From Bacteroidota bacterium (GTDB taxonomy: Bacteria; Bacteroidota; Rhodothermia; Balneolales; HLUCCA01), in the NCBI GenBank assembly GCA_020832235.1, contig JAFIEZ010000016.1, positions 32,656 to 96,655 of the forward strand: 64,000 bases of DNA. Reading direction: 5' to 3'. This document shows positions 15,630-23,778 of this stretch, one piece after another. The notes beneath the pieces are model-generated. The model saw only the letters and a program-made list of their open reading frames with translations. It made no database searches and was not told the origin of the DNA. A program made the position numbers and the translations under genes. Positions within the stretch are counted from its first letter, which is position 1. Every line of letters starts with the position of its first letter.

Positions 15630-17204
15630 TTAAAACATGAGCCAGCTGAGGCTGACAAATACGGTCCAGGGATTGATCGGATTGATGACGTCTGCTACCG
15701 GGGATGTGGCCAGCGCCGCATCGTAGAAATCGCCGGTGAACATGTACGCTCCGCTGAGACCCAGGGTAAGAAATACCTTCAGATTGTATTTAACTTCAGC
15801 ATTCACCTCTCCCCCCACGAAATTACCACCACCGGGCAATGAGAAGGTACTCAAGGCAGCAGCTGTGCCCACTTTGGCACTAAACCGATTGGGAATGATA
15901 TCGCGCTGGGCATTCAGAAACAGTCCGGTTACGCCAAGCCCCATATTGGAGATGTCATGAACGGCCGAGTAATACCGACTCACGACCTGTGGATCGGGAA
16001 AGAGCAGGTATGCGCGATGTGAGCTGTAAATTCCAACAGGCGAGCCCCAAACGTTGCCGGTAATCACCGAATTCAGTTTACCGTCTTCTACCCCGTCGCC
16101 ATCGCCAGTGGTGTGAAGCACTTCGAACCAGACTTTGTCGCGGTTGGTCATGCCATATTTATACTGCACAGAGGCGTTAAAGGCAAGTCCGGCCACATCC
16201 GCTACCCTACCGGTAAGATCACCACCGTCGTGGTCGATGGTACCCAGATTGGCCATTACATAGCCATCAAACATCCACGGACTTTCCACAAAGTCACGGT
16301 TCCAGTTGAAGTTGCTTCCCAGCCAGAACATGTTGGCCTTGTAGGCCTGTGAGCTACCCGGAATACGAATACGTACTGATCCGTTGTATTCAGACAGGGC
16401 ACTGGTTAAACCCTGCCCTAAAACCGATACCCCACCCCTGTTGGAGGCCGTATCACGCAGGTACCACAGGTTGAATCCGAGTTCGAGCTTCGGTACGGGA
16501 CGTGTAAGTACGTCGGCCATAAACAGAACTACATCATCGTCACGGGCAATGAGATTTTCCCAAAGCTGGTAGGCTCCCAAACGAACATGCGTCGTGGGAA
16601 TAGGCCGCCAGAAGGTGGTTACCCCAACACCTTGAGTTCCCCAGTAAGAAAGCTTGTAGCCGGTTGTTTGGGCCAGGTCGAGTGTGTTCACATTAGGATC
16701 CCGCGCATTATCGAAAATGCGCTGCAAACCCAGCACCACATTGTAATTTTTGCCCGGCGGACGAAGATCGACGTTGGCCATGAGCGTCTGCAGGTTGACC
16801 TGCCCACCGCTGAGTCCACCCCCGCGATTGTTCCCGACCCCATAGGCCTGATCGCCGAAGGTATAATCAATTTTAAATAGTCCTCTGAAAGTGGCATATC
16901 CATCAAGTATCGATGGCGTGTAGATGAACATGGGCACAAACCGCTGTTCAGTATAAAATGCGGCACGATCCACCGTCTGCGTTGAGTTGGTACCAAAAAG
17001 CCGACCAATCACCTGACCCTGAATCACATCGTTAAGCGGGGTGATGTTGGTGAGAGAGGTTCGGGTGAATGAGTACCCTATAAATTGGAGCTCATTAGGT
17101 TTAGGATCGTTAAGCCTGGGCTCATAGGGATTGTATACGTACTGAGCCGAAACATTCGGTGCAAAAAGTACGACCATAACGGTGATAAGAAACAGGACTC
17201 TCAT
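15630..17204 (-). CDS. Outer-membrane beta-barrel protein, porin/alginate-export-like
   Basis: I chose ATG at 17202-17204, which gives a clean signal peptide (RVLFLITVMVVLFAPNVSAQ) over an upstream start that would add 37 odd residues. The mature protein (about 500 residues) is made of alternating amphipathic strands with many aromatic residues (YVYNPYEPRLN, GYSFTRTSL, WYLRDT) and ends with a C-terminal Phe (SWLMF), a hallmark of Gram-negative outer-membrane barrels recognised by BamA. It would form a pore or a substrate-specific channel. The adjacent lipoprotein hydrolase suggests a shared uptake role. Family assignment beyond barrel is not secure. Confidence 0.78.
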   Translation of the reverse strand: MRVLFLITVMVVLFAPNVSAQYVYNPYEPRLNDPKPNELQFIGYSFTRTSLTNITPLNDVIQGQVIGRLFGTNSTQTVDRAAFYTEQRFVPMFIYTPSILDGYATFRGLFKIDYTFGDQAYGVGNNRGGGLSGGQVNLQTLMANVDLRPPGKNYNVVLGLQRIFDNARDPNVNTLDLAQTTGYKLSYWGTQGVGVTTFWRPIPTTHVRLGAYQLWENLIARDDDVVLFMADVLTRPVPKLELGFNLWYLRDTASNRGGVSVLGQGLTSALSEYNGSVRIRIPGSSQAYKANMFWLGSNFNWNRDFVESPWMFDGYVMANLGTIDHDGGDLTGRVADVAGLAFNASVQYKYGMTNRDKVWFEVLHTTGDGDGVEDGKLNSVITGNVWGSPVGIYSSHRAYLLFPDPQVVSRYYSAVHDISNMGLGVTGLFLNAQRDIIPNRFSAKVGTAAALSTFSLPGGGNFVGGEVNAEVKYNLKVFLTLGLSGAYMFTGDFYDAALATSPVADVINPINPWTVFVSLSWLMF

Positions 17205-17394
17205 AAAATTTCCATTACAGATGGATGGGGAATCGTGAGGATGCCGGTGTATAACGGCACAAATACGTAATAATGAAACCTTCGATGGTGTAGGTACCGG
17301 TTTGATGGATGTCAACCGACATCCAAACCGCGCATGCTCATACTCCTACGGCTGCCCCATTGAGGAGCAACCGGAGGAATACGGCTCGATACGA

Positions 17395-17901
17395 TTAATT
17401 ATTTCGGCTATAGCGCTGAATCCATGTAGGACCAAGAGCTACGGTACCAAATGAGGTACTTCCGAATCCGCCTTCAACAGTGGGTGGATTGAAATTCTCA
17501 ATGGCCGGAGTGGTTTGAATGACTTCGTAGGTCATACGATTGCCATCAACCTGGAAAATTCCGGTGGATGTAACCGCTACAGGCTCGCTTTGAGACAGTA
17601 TAATTTGACGGATACCCGATGGGGTTTCAGGTCCCAGCTCATAGGTGCCGGTAAAGGTTACCTGAGCATCATTGGCATCAATAGAAACGACGTTGTACGT
17701 ACCGTTTTCATTGAAAACCGCATCAATACGCACGGTATTGAAAGGAGCACCGGCCAGACCGGGAGCTACGTCTTCGCCCTGGGATGTCCAGGAGCCTACA
17801 ATGAGCTCTACTTGTGCATCGTCATCGGAACTGCTGGATGAGCAGCCGAATCCGATCAGCATTAGTGCCAGTGCGGCGAGGGTAATCATGTTTTTTTTCA
17901 T
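17395..17901 (-). CDS. Small lipoprotein, lipocalin-like
   Basis: A 168-residue protein with a lipoprotein signal (LALMLIGFGCSSSSSDDD). After the lipidated Cys it has ELIVGSWTSQGED and short beta strands (NGTYNVVSI, VTFTGTYELG), resembling lipocalin-like domain lipoproteins of Bacteroidota. No catalytic motif. It sits between the beta-barrel gene and the acyl-CoA synthetase and ends about 190 nt upstream of the barrel; function unknown. Confidence 0.72.
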   Translation of the reverse strand: MKKNMITLAALALMLIGFGCSSSSSDDDAQVELIVGSWTSQGEDVAPGLAGAPFNTVRIDAVFNENGTYNVVSIDANDAQVTFTGTYELGPETPSGIRQIILSQSEPVAVTSTGIFQVDGNRMTYEVIQTTPAIENFNPPTVEGGFGSTSFGTVALGPTWIQRYSRNN

Positions 17902-17952
17902 GGTTGTATGGATTTGTTTTTTGGTTGGTTGATGTTGTATACAATTTCGGCG

Positions 17953-19587
17953 CTACACAAGATCGTGCAGCTGTCGTTTGAGGATTTTGCCGCTGTCGCT
18001 TTTGGGCAGGGCTTCAATAAAGCGGATGTGTTTGGGAATTTTATATTTAGCCAGTTTGCCGTTGCAATAGGCGATGAGATCAGCGCCCGAGAGCGCTTTG
18101 CCGTCGTGCAGCACCACGAAGGCCATGCCCGATTCTCCCCATTTTTCGTCGGGAACGCCAATTACGGCGACCTCCCGTACCGCTTCATGGGTACGTAAAA
18201 AGTGTTCGATTTCGGCGGGATATACGTTTTCGGCGCCGCTGATATACATGTCTTTTTTGCGATCCACGACGTAGAAATATCCCTCTTCGTCACGGGTAAC
18301 GATATCGCCGGTATGCAGCCATCCGTTTTTAATGGTTGAGGCCGTGGCCTGTGGATTATTCCAGTAGCCTTTCATACAGACCGGTCCACGCAGCACCAGC
18401 TCTCCTCGCTCATTGTGGTCTACATCCCACCCTTCGTCATCTACCACCCGGGCTTCGATGTAGAAGTTCGGAAAGCCGATAGACCCGATCTTCCGAATGG
18501 CGTCTTCTTCGTTGAGCGAGAACACGTTCGGACCAAACTCCGTGAGGCCGTATCCTTGTCGCACCGGTACGCCTTTCGCATCCCAGGCGTTGATCAGCGG
18601 CAGAGGCATAGGCTCTCCTCCTACCACTGCATAGCGCAGTTCCTTGAGACGGGCACTCGCAAAGGAATCGCAGCGGTACATCATATCCATCATGGTGGGC
18701 ACACCAAAAAGAATGCTTACTCCGTGCTCGTCGCAGAGCTGCAGCACCCGGTCGGGATCAAATTTGGGAATCATCACCAGTCGCGCGCCGCGGTGTATGA
18801 AGGGCGTGGTAAGTACATTCCATCCACCGGTATGAAAAAATGGGGCGAAAACCAGGGTTACATCCTGCTGGGTTAGGTTCAGGCGGAGTCCGGTGTTGAC
18901 CGAGTTCCAGAACAGCATGGTGTTGGTAATCATGGCGCCCTTTGGTCGACCTGTAGTGCCGGAGGTGTACAGTATCATGCATACATCTTCGGTATCGGGA
19001 CCGTTTTGCGGATGGGTGTTTTCGGAAGAACGGGTTGGCTTGGAGCCTGCTGAGGAGACCTCTTCGTGGGCGGCTAGGTGAACATCGCTGTTCCGGGTTT
19101 CGACTCCGGGGCTCTCCCCCAGCTCCGTACCATGATGTTGATGCGCTGGCATGCCCGAAGGTTGTTCACCCTCAAAGGCATACCATCGCTCTCTCAATTC
19201 CTCGAAAATGGCGGTAATAGGCAAATCTCGCTGATCAATCTGCGAAATGACTTCCGCATAGTGCTGCTGGTGGATGAGGAGCTTTGCCCCGGCATCTTCA
19301 AGCACATAGTGCAGCTCGGGAGCTGCAAGACGAAAGTTCAACGGCACCATAATGACATTGAGCTGCTGAATGGCAAAGAACAGGAAAATGTACTCGGGCT
19401 CGTTCTGGGAAAGGATTGCGACCCGGTCGCCTTTTTCTATACCATAATGTTGCTGCAGATCATCGGCGATAATGTCTATTAAGCGGTCGGCGCGAGCGTA
19501 CGTCCAGCTATCGCCTCCAGCCACCTGAAGCATTACATTATTGGGCGAGTATCGTGCCCACTTTCGAATCCAGTTAGCGTGCTCCAT
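17953..19587 (-). CDS. Acyl-CoA synthetase (AMP-forming) with an inserted low-complexity linker
   Basis: A 544-residue ANL-superfamily ligase: P-loop YTSGTTGRPKG, YGLTEFGPN, TGDIV adenylation motifs and the PKSDSGKILKR catalytic Lys near the C-terminus. It activates a fatty or aromatic acid as acyl-AMP then acyl-CoA. Residues about 140-200 (coded by 18988-19170) are a hydrophilic stretch rich in H, E, S, T and P just before the P-loop, which is unusual. It overlaps the symporter gene by 1 nt (TAATG) at the end of an operon. An acid imported by the symporter could be its substrate; this is inference. Confidence 0.9.
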   Translation of the reverse strand: MEHANWIRKWARYSPNNVMLQVAGGDSWTYARADRLIDIIADDLQQHYGIEKGDRVAILSQNEPEYIFLFFAIQQLNVIMVPLNFRLAAPELHYVLEDAGAKLLIHQQHYAEVISQIDQRDLPITAIFEELRERWYAFEGEQPSGMPAHQHHGTELGESPGVETRNSDVHLAAHEEVSSAGSKPTRSSENTHPQNGPDTEDVCMILYTSGTTGRPKGAMITNTMLFWNSVNTGLRLNLTQQDVTLVFAPFFHTGGWNVLTTPFIHRGARLVMIPKFDPDRVLQLCDEHGVSILFGVPTMMDMMYRCDSFASARLKELRYAVVGGEPMPLPLINAWDAKGVPVRQGYGLTEFGPNVFSLNEEDAIRKIGSIGFPNFYIEARVVDDEGWDVDHNERGELVLRGPVCMKGYWNNPQATASTIKNGWLHTGDIVTRDEEGYFYVVDRKKDMYISGAENVYPAEIEHFLRTHEAVREVAVIGVPDEKWGESGMAFVVLHDGKALSGADLIAYCNGKLAKYKIPKHIRFIEALPKSDSGKILKRQLHDLV

Positions 19588-21251
19588 TATGCATCCTCCC
19601 CGTTAGATTTGCGAGATTTCGATATCTTCGGACCGGTTTTGATTCCCGATTCAGCGATAGAAGCGGCATCATCGGCAACCGGAGCTTTGGAAAGGCTTGC
19701 ATCCGGTGGAGTACTGGTATCAACCGTAACGATGGCTTCATCGCTGAGCTGCATAACCCGCCGCGGCACGATGGCATACACGGCCAGTCCGACGAGCACC
19801 GAGGCCATGATGGCAGTAGCGGCAGCAACTCCAGGGTTCTCACCGGTAGCCAGGGTAAATGGCAGCCCGAGCTGACCATAATACATCGTAAAGTGTACCA
19901 CAACAGCGGTTACCGAAGCCGCGATGGCGGCTTGTTTAGGCGCATCTTTGAGGAACATCCCCATCAAAATGGGCATAAATGCCGCTGAAAAGTACGCATA
20001 CACCCCATTCTGGGCGAAAATACCAACGCTGAGTTTCGGATTGACCAGCTGATCCCAGCTGATGAAGATGGTGACAATGGCCATAACTACAATTACAGCG
20101 CGGTTTATCAGAAAGCGGTTGTTGTCGGTGAGGGTAATGAACCCGGCGCTCAGCGGACGAATCAAATCATTCGTGATGGAGGTAGATAGCGACTGAATAA
20201 GCCCCTCAAGGGTGGAGAGTCCGGCCGAAATGAGTCCCATCACAACGAGCAGGGCTATAAAAACGGGAAACTCGTTCACAACATAGGTGGAAACAATACC
20301 ATCCATGGGTATAGGCTGCCCTCCTATGGTGAGGTCGGGGAAGCGCAGGCGTGCGTAAAGTCCGGCAAATACCACCAAAAAGAAGAGCATCTGCACCGAA
20401 ATACCGGTTATCAGGTATTTGTTGACATCCTTGTCGCTTTTGAGCAGCAGACTTTTCGTGAGGATGTGGGGCTGACAAATAATGGCAATACCCACAATAA
20501 ACTGGGCCACGAAAATTTCGAAGTAGTCGCGGAAGAGGAAGCTGTCGGTATTGGTGGTCTGCACCAGTTTGGGATCGATGGCCGCCAGTTTATCGATGAA
20601 ACCGTGCACACCCGCACTGAAATGCTCATAACCGGATCCCAGCAGGATGAACGCAACGACCAGCATGAGGATAGCCTGAATGGTATTGGTATACACCATG
20701 GAGTTTGCACCACCGAACATCATGTAGCCGAAAATGAAGGTCACGATGCCGATGAGGGCCCAGAATTCAGGCACGGCCAGTGTGCTGGAAATCACCTTGG
20801 TTAGTCCTACCGCGATGAGCACTACAAAGGTGAGCAGCAACAGCGATAAGAACGCGAAAAAGATGCTGTACCCTTTGCTTCCGTAGCGGGTACCCATCCA
20901 CTGGGCCATGCTCAGGGCCTTCACGGAGGTTCCATGTTTACGAAACCCTTTGGTGAGCACCACCAGCGACACCAAAGCGGCGAGCGGAAGCGCGATGGCC
21001 ATCGACAACACCCCGCTGATGCCGAACAACGCCACAAAACCCGGATTAATAATGAACGTCGCGGCACTGGTAATGGATGCTGCCAGCGACAATCCTACCG
21101 CATAAGGCGAGAACAGGATGCTGCCCAGGGCATAATCGTCGATGTTCTTGGTTTTACGGGCTCCACGGATCACAAAAAATAGGATACCGGCCGCATAAAG
21201 CACGACCAGTATCCAACCAAACATCACAATATGTGAACTTTCTTGTACCAT
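19587..21251 (-). CDS. Sodium/solute symporter (SSS family)
   Basis: A 554-residue integral membrane protein with about 13 hydrophobic helices. It opens with FGWILVVLYAAGILFFV, has the family core TSAATFIINPGF and GLISAGLSTLEGLIQSLST, and a hydrophilic C-terminal tail (residues 510-554). SSS proteins import solutes with Na+; acetate/monocarboxylate-type members look closest, but the substrate cannot be read. It lies 2 nt beyond the KASIII-like gene and overlaps the acyl-CoA synthetase by 1 nt, so the operon couples import to activation. Confidence 0.88.
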   Translation of the reverse strand: MVQESSHIVMFGWILVVLYAAGILFFVIRGARKTKNIDDYALGSILFSPYAVGLSLAASITSAATFIINPGFVALFGISGVLSMAIALPLAALVSLVVLTKGFRKHGTSVKALSMAQWMGTRYGSKGYSIFFAFLSLLLLTFVVLIAVGLTKVISSTLAVPEFWALIGIVTFIFGYMMFGGANSMVYTNTIQAILMLVVAFILLGSGYEHFSAGVHGFIDKLAAIDPKLVQTTNTDSFLFRDYFEIFVAQFIVGIAIICQPHILTKSLLLKSDKDVNKYLITGISVQMLFFLVVFAGLYARLRFPDLTIGGQPIPMDGIVSTYVVNEFPVFIALLVVMGLISAGLSTLEGLIQSLSTSITNDLIRPLSAGFITLTDNNRFLINRAVIVVMAIVTIFISWDQLVNPKLSVGIFAQNGVYAYFSAAFMPILMGMFLKDAPKQAAIAASVTAVVVHFTMYYGQLGLPFTLATGENPGVAAATAIMASVLVGLAVYAIVPRRVMQLSDEAIVTVDTSTPPDASLSKAPVADDAASIAESGIKTGPKISKSRKSNGEDA

Positions 21252-21253
21252 AG

Positions 21254-22264
21254 TTACCAGCGAAATGCGTTACATGCGAATGTTAGTCCGCCACCAGAGC
21301 CCATGAATACCAGCACATCGCCGGATTTCAGGTCACCATTGCGGTTTGCAATATCCAGGGCCATACCAATGGCAGCCGATCCGGTGTACCCGTAGGTCGA
21401 CATGATCGTCGGGGCTGTTTCCCGCGGAAGCGCCAGATTGTCCATGGTTTCCCAGATCTGATTGATATTGATCTGGGTCATGAAAGCACGGTGGATGTCG
21501 CCCACGTTGAAATCCCCCTTCCGGGCAACATCCGCTATCATTTCGGTCCACATCTGTGGGTTCAGCTCTTTGGGGAATTTCTTGACGAACTGCAGCTGAT
21601 GACCGTGCTCGGCAACCAGTTCACAGCTGGCCGGATGCGCTGTGGCGCCCCCGTAAATGCCCATATAATCGTAGTATTCGCCCCGGGTTTTGATGCTGGA
21701 TGCGATATGCCCCACTCCTTCATCTGTGGTTGCCTCCAGAATGGCCGCAGCGGCACCGTCGGCGAACAGGGTGACGGTCTTTTTGTCGTGCAGATTCAGG
21801 AATCGACTCATTCCATACGCCCCGATGACCATTACGCGGTTGTAGTCGGCATTGGCTTTGATGTAGTTCGTACCTGTTTCCAGGGCGGTTACAAAGCCCG
21901 CGCAGGCGGTGTTAAGGTCGAAGGAGGCCGCGTTTACAAGTCCGGCTTTGTGACAAACCACGGAAGCCGTGGAAGGCGAGATGAAATCAGGCGTGTCGGT
22001 GCTGATGATGAGCAGGTCGATGTCTTCGGGCTTGAATCCGCCTTGGGAAAGCGCTTCCAAAACAGCATAAACGCAAAGATCGCTGGTGGACTGATCATCG
22101 GCCATCCATCGGCGCTCGCGGATGGTCAGGTTTTCCTGCAGCCAGGTATCTACGTCTTCGCCGAGAATTTCATTGAAATAGCTGTTGGGTACCACGCGTT
22201 CGGGTACGTAATGACCGGTAGCTACGATGCGGGCGTTGCGTGGTATGTAGGCTTGTTTACTCAA
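21254..22264 (-). CDS. KASIII-like (FabH-family) protein lacking two of the three canonical catalytic residues
   Basis: A 336-residue thiolase-fold protein of the 3-oxoacyl-ACP synthase III group. The nucleophile Cys121 is present in NTACAGF and the C-terminal GSGGGLTFA loop is intact. But the usual His in the HQAN motif aligns with Thr263 (MTQINI) and the usual Asn in GNTS aligns with Tyr293 (YGYTGSAA), so decarboxylative chemistry of the FabH type is doubtful. Members with altered triads often do acyl transfer or need a partner. It starts with TTG at 22262-22264, overlapping the FabG-like stop (TTGA). Operon: SDR, this gene, symporter, acyl-CoA synthetase. Confidence 0.85.
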   Translation of the reverse strand: MSKQAYIPRNARIVATGHYVPERVVPNSYFNEILGEDVDTWLQENLTIRERRWMADDQSTSDLCVYAVLEALSQGGFKPEDIDLLIISTDTPDFISPSTASVVCHKAGLVNAASFDLNTACAGFVTALETGTNYIKANADYNRVMVIGAYGMSRFLNLHDKKTVTLFADGAAAAILEATTDEGVGHIASSIKTRGEYYDYMGIYGGATAHPASCELVAEHGHQLQFVKKFPKELNPQMWTEMIADVARKGDFNVGDIHRAFMTQININQIWETMDNLALPRETAPTIMSTYGYTGSAAIGMALDIANRNGDLKSGDVLVFMGSGGGLTFACNAFRW

Positions 22265-22995
22265 ATCGTGATTCCTCCATCTACACTAATTACGGTTCCG
22301 GTGATGAAGGCGGCTTTGTCGGAGGCGAGGAATACATAGGCGTTGGCGATGTCTTCCGGAGTCCCCATCCTGCCCGCAGGTGTCTTACTGACCATACCAT
22401 CAATGACTTCCTGAGGCATTTTCTGCACCATTTCGGTGGCGATGAATCCCGGAGCTACGGCGTTTACCCGGATGCCTTTACGACCCAGCTCGCGGGCCAT
22501 GGTTTTGGTCATGCCAATCACGCCGGCTTTGGTAGCCACATAGTTGGTCTGACCGAAATTGCCATAAAGCCCCACTACCGAGCTGGCGTTCAGAATCACC
22601 CCTGTACCCCTGGCTGCCATTGCTTCAGCGGCCACGCGGGAGCAGTTGAATACCCCGGTCAGGTTCACGTCGATGACTTTCTGCCAGGTTGCAGGATCCA
22701 TTTTCAGCAGGGAGCGGTCCATGGTAATACCGGCGTTGTTTACGAGTACATCCAGTTGACCGGAGGTTTTGATGATTCGGGCAATGGCCGACTCTACGTC
22801 GTTGTAATCGCTCACGTCAACCAGGTCTGCGTGTACCGTGTAACCGGATGCGGACCACTCCGACACCGAGGCGGCAACAGCATCGCGGTTAAGGTCCCAA
22901 ATCCAGACCGTGGCTCCCTCTGCCAGAAATGCGCTGGCCGTTGCCTTACCAATTCCGGCTGCACCGCCGGTTATGAGCACTACCTTATCTTTCAT
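22261..22995 (-). CDS. FabG-like short-chain dehydrogenase (3-oxoacyl-ACP reductase type)
   Basis: A 244-residue SDR: TGGAAGIGKAT cofactor motif, NNAGIT, catalytic Ser in NASSVVGLYG, Tyr and Lys in NYVATKAG, and the APGFIATEMV segment typical of FabG. I used ATG at 22993-22995, with a GGAG Shine-Dalgarno upstream, rather than a TTG 15 nt further out. Such enzymes use NAD(P)H to reduce 3-ketoacyl groups on ACP or CoA. With the KASIII-like gene and acyl-CoA synthetase it suggests handling of an acyl-CoA intermediate. It lies 67 nt downstream of the regulator. Confidence 0.92.
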   Translation of the reverse strand: MKDKVVLITGGAAGIGKATASAFLAEGATVWIWDLNRDAVAASVSEWSASGYTVHADLVDVSDYNDVESAIARIIKTSGQLDVLVNNAGITMDRSLLKMDPATWQKVIDVNLTGVFNCSRVAAEAMAARGTGVILNASSVVGLYGNFGQTNYVATKAGVIGMTKTMARELGRKGIRVNAVAPGFIATEMVQKMPQEVIDGMVSKTPAGRMGTPEDIANAYVFLASDKAAFITGTVISVDGGITI

Positions 22996-23062
22996 CACTG
23001 CTCCAATCAATTATGTTTTGAACGTTTGAAATATTTCAAACAATTAACTCAAAAAAGGGGAC

Positions 23063-23557
23063 TTATTCAATAGTCACCTTTTCTTGCAAGCGCTTTTCCC
23101 TCCATTTAGCTATGAAATCATGATTAAATGTACTCATCATAATATAAAACGCCTGCATTTCGTGCATGCGTTCATTCAGGTATTGGATGTCTTCGTCGGC
23201 GCTGCCTGTTGTTGCATCCAGATACTTCTCGGCAATTTGCCGGTTTTGCATCATTGAGCGGGAATAATTCAGGAAAGCCTGACCAAAAATATCATCCACC
23301 GCACGGTAATAATCTTTGCGGTCGCCGGGAATCCACACTTTTTCGATGAGCTTGTGATCTTTGAGCCGGCGAGAAATCTGCGAAACAGGACCTTTACTCA
23401 TCTCCAGTCGTTCAGAGATTTCATCCAGCGACATCGGCTTTCTGGAGATAATGAGCAGAGCTACAATTTTGCCCATTAATGAACTGTGCCCTAAAGCAGC
23501 ATAAGCCTGGGCGAATTCGTTAATGATCTCGTTTTCTATTTCCGTTTTTCGGGTCAT
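23063..23557 (-). CDS. GbsR/MarR-family transcriptional regulator
   Basis: A 164-residue winged-helix regulator (ATG at 23555-23557; the frame is open 48 nt further to a GTG). ALGHSSLMGKIVALLIISRK followed by LDEISERLEMSKGPVSQISR and WIPGDRKDYYRAV match the GbsR type of the MarR superfamily. C-terminal residues about 110-164 are helical and would dimerise. It is the first gene of the operon that continues to 17953 and likely controls it; a GTGATCAC palindrome lies about 70 nt upstream of the ATG. Confidence 0.82.
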   Translation of the reverse strand: MTRKTEIENEIINEFAQAYAALGHSSLMGKIVALLIISRKPMSLDEISERLEMSKGPVSQISRRLKDHKLIEKVWIPGDRKDYYRAVDDIFGQAFLNYSRSMMQNRQIAEKYLDATTGSADEDIQYLNERMHEMQAFYIMMSTFNHDFIAKWREKRLQEKVTIE

Positions 23558-23625
23558 AATTTCCGCTCTGTAACTCACATTCAAAACCAGTGATTCTCTT
23601 TCCACGTATATTAATGTAGCATATT

Positions 23626-23633
23626 GTGATCAC
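23626..23633. promoter_or_regulatory. GTGATCAC palindrome in the divergent regulator/korA intergenic region
   Basis: An 8-nt perfect palindrome, with further symmetry outside (ATT before it and TAAT after it), lies in the 221-nt gap between the regulator and korA, which are divergent. It could be the operator of the GbsR/MarR-type protein; this short a site can also arise by chance. Confidence 0.3.
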
Positions 23634-23778
23634 TAATGTTCAACAAAGTTAGCGGTTTCATTTGACCTTGGTGGTTAATTTCATCTTATCGAAATTTGTT
23701 CTCAGTACAGTGGTTGGCTATATTGACATGGTGTAGAAGGGATATCATTGACAGACATTATTTTATTATTAAACCGCC

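Noticed and set aside
21491..23073. Two long plus-strand frames opposite the KASIII-like and FabG-like genes
   Set aside because: The minus strand carries well-conserved enzyme motifs over the same bases; the plus frames have no recognisable domain.
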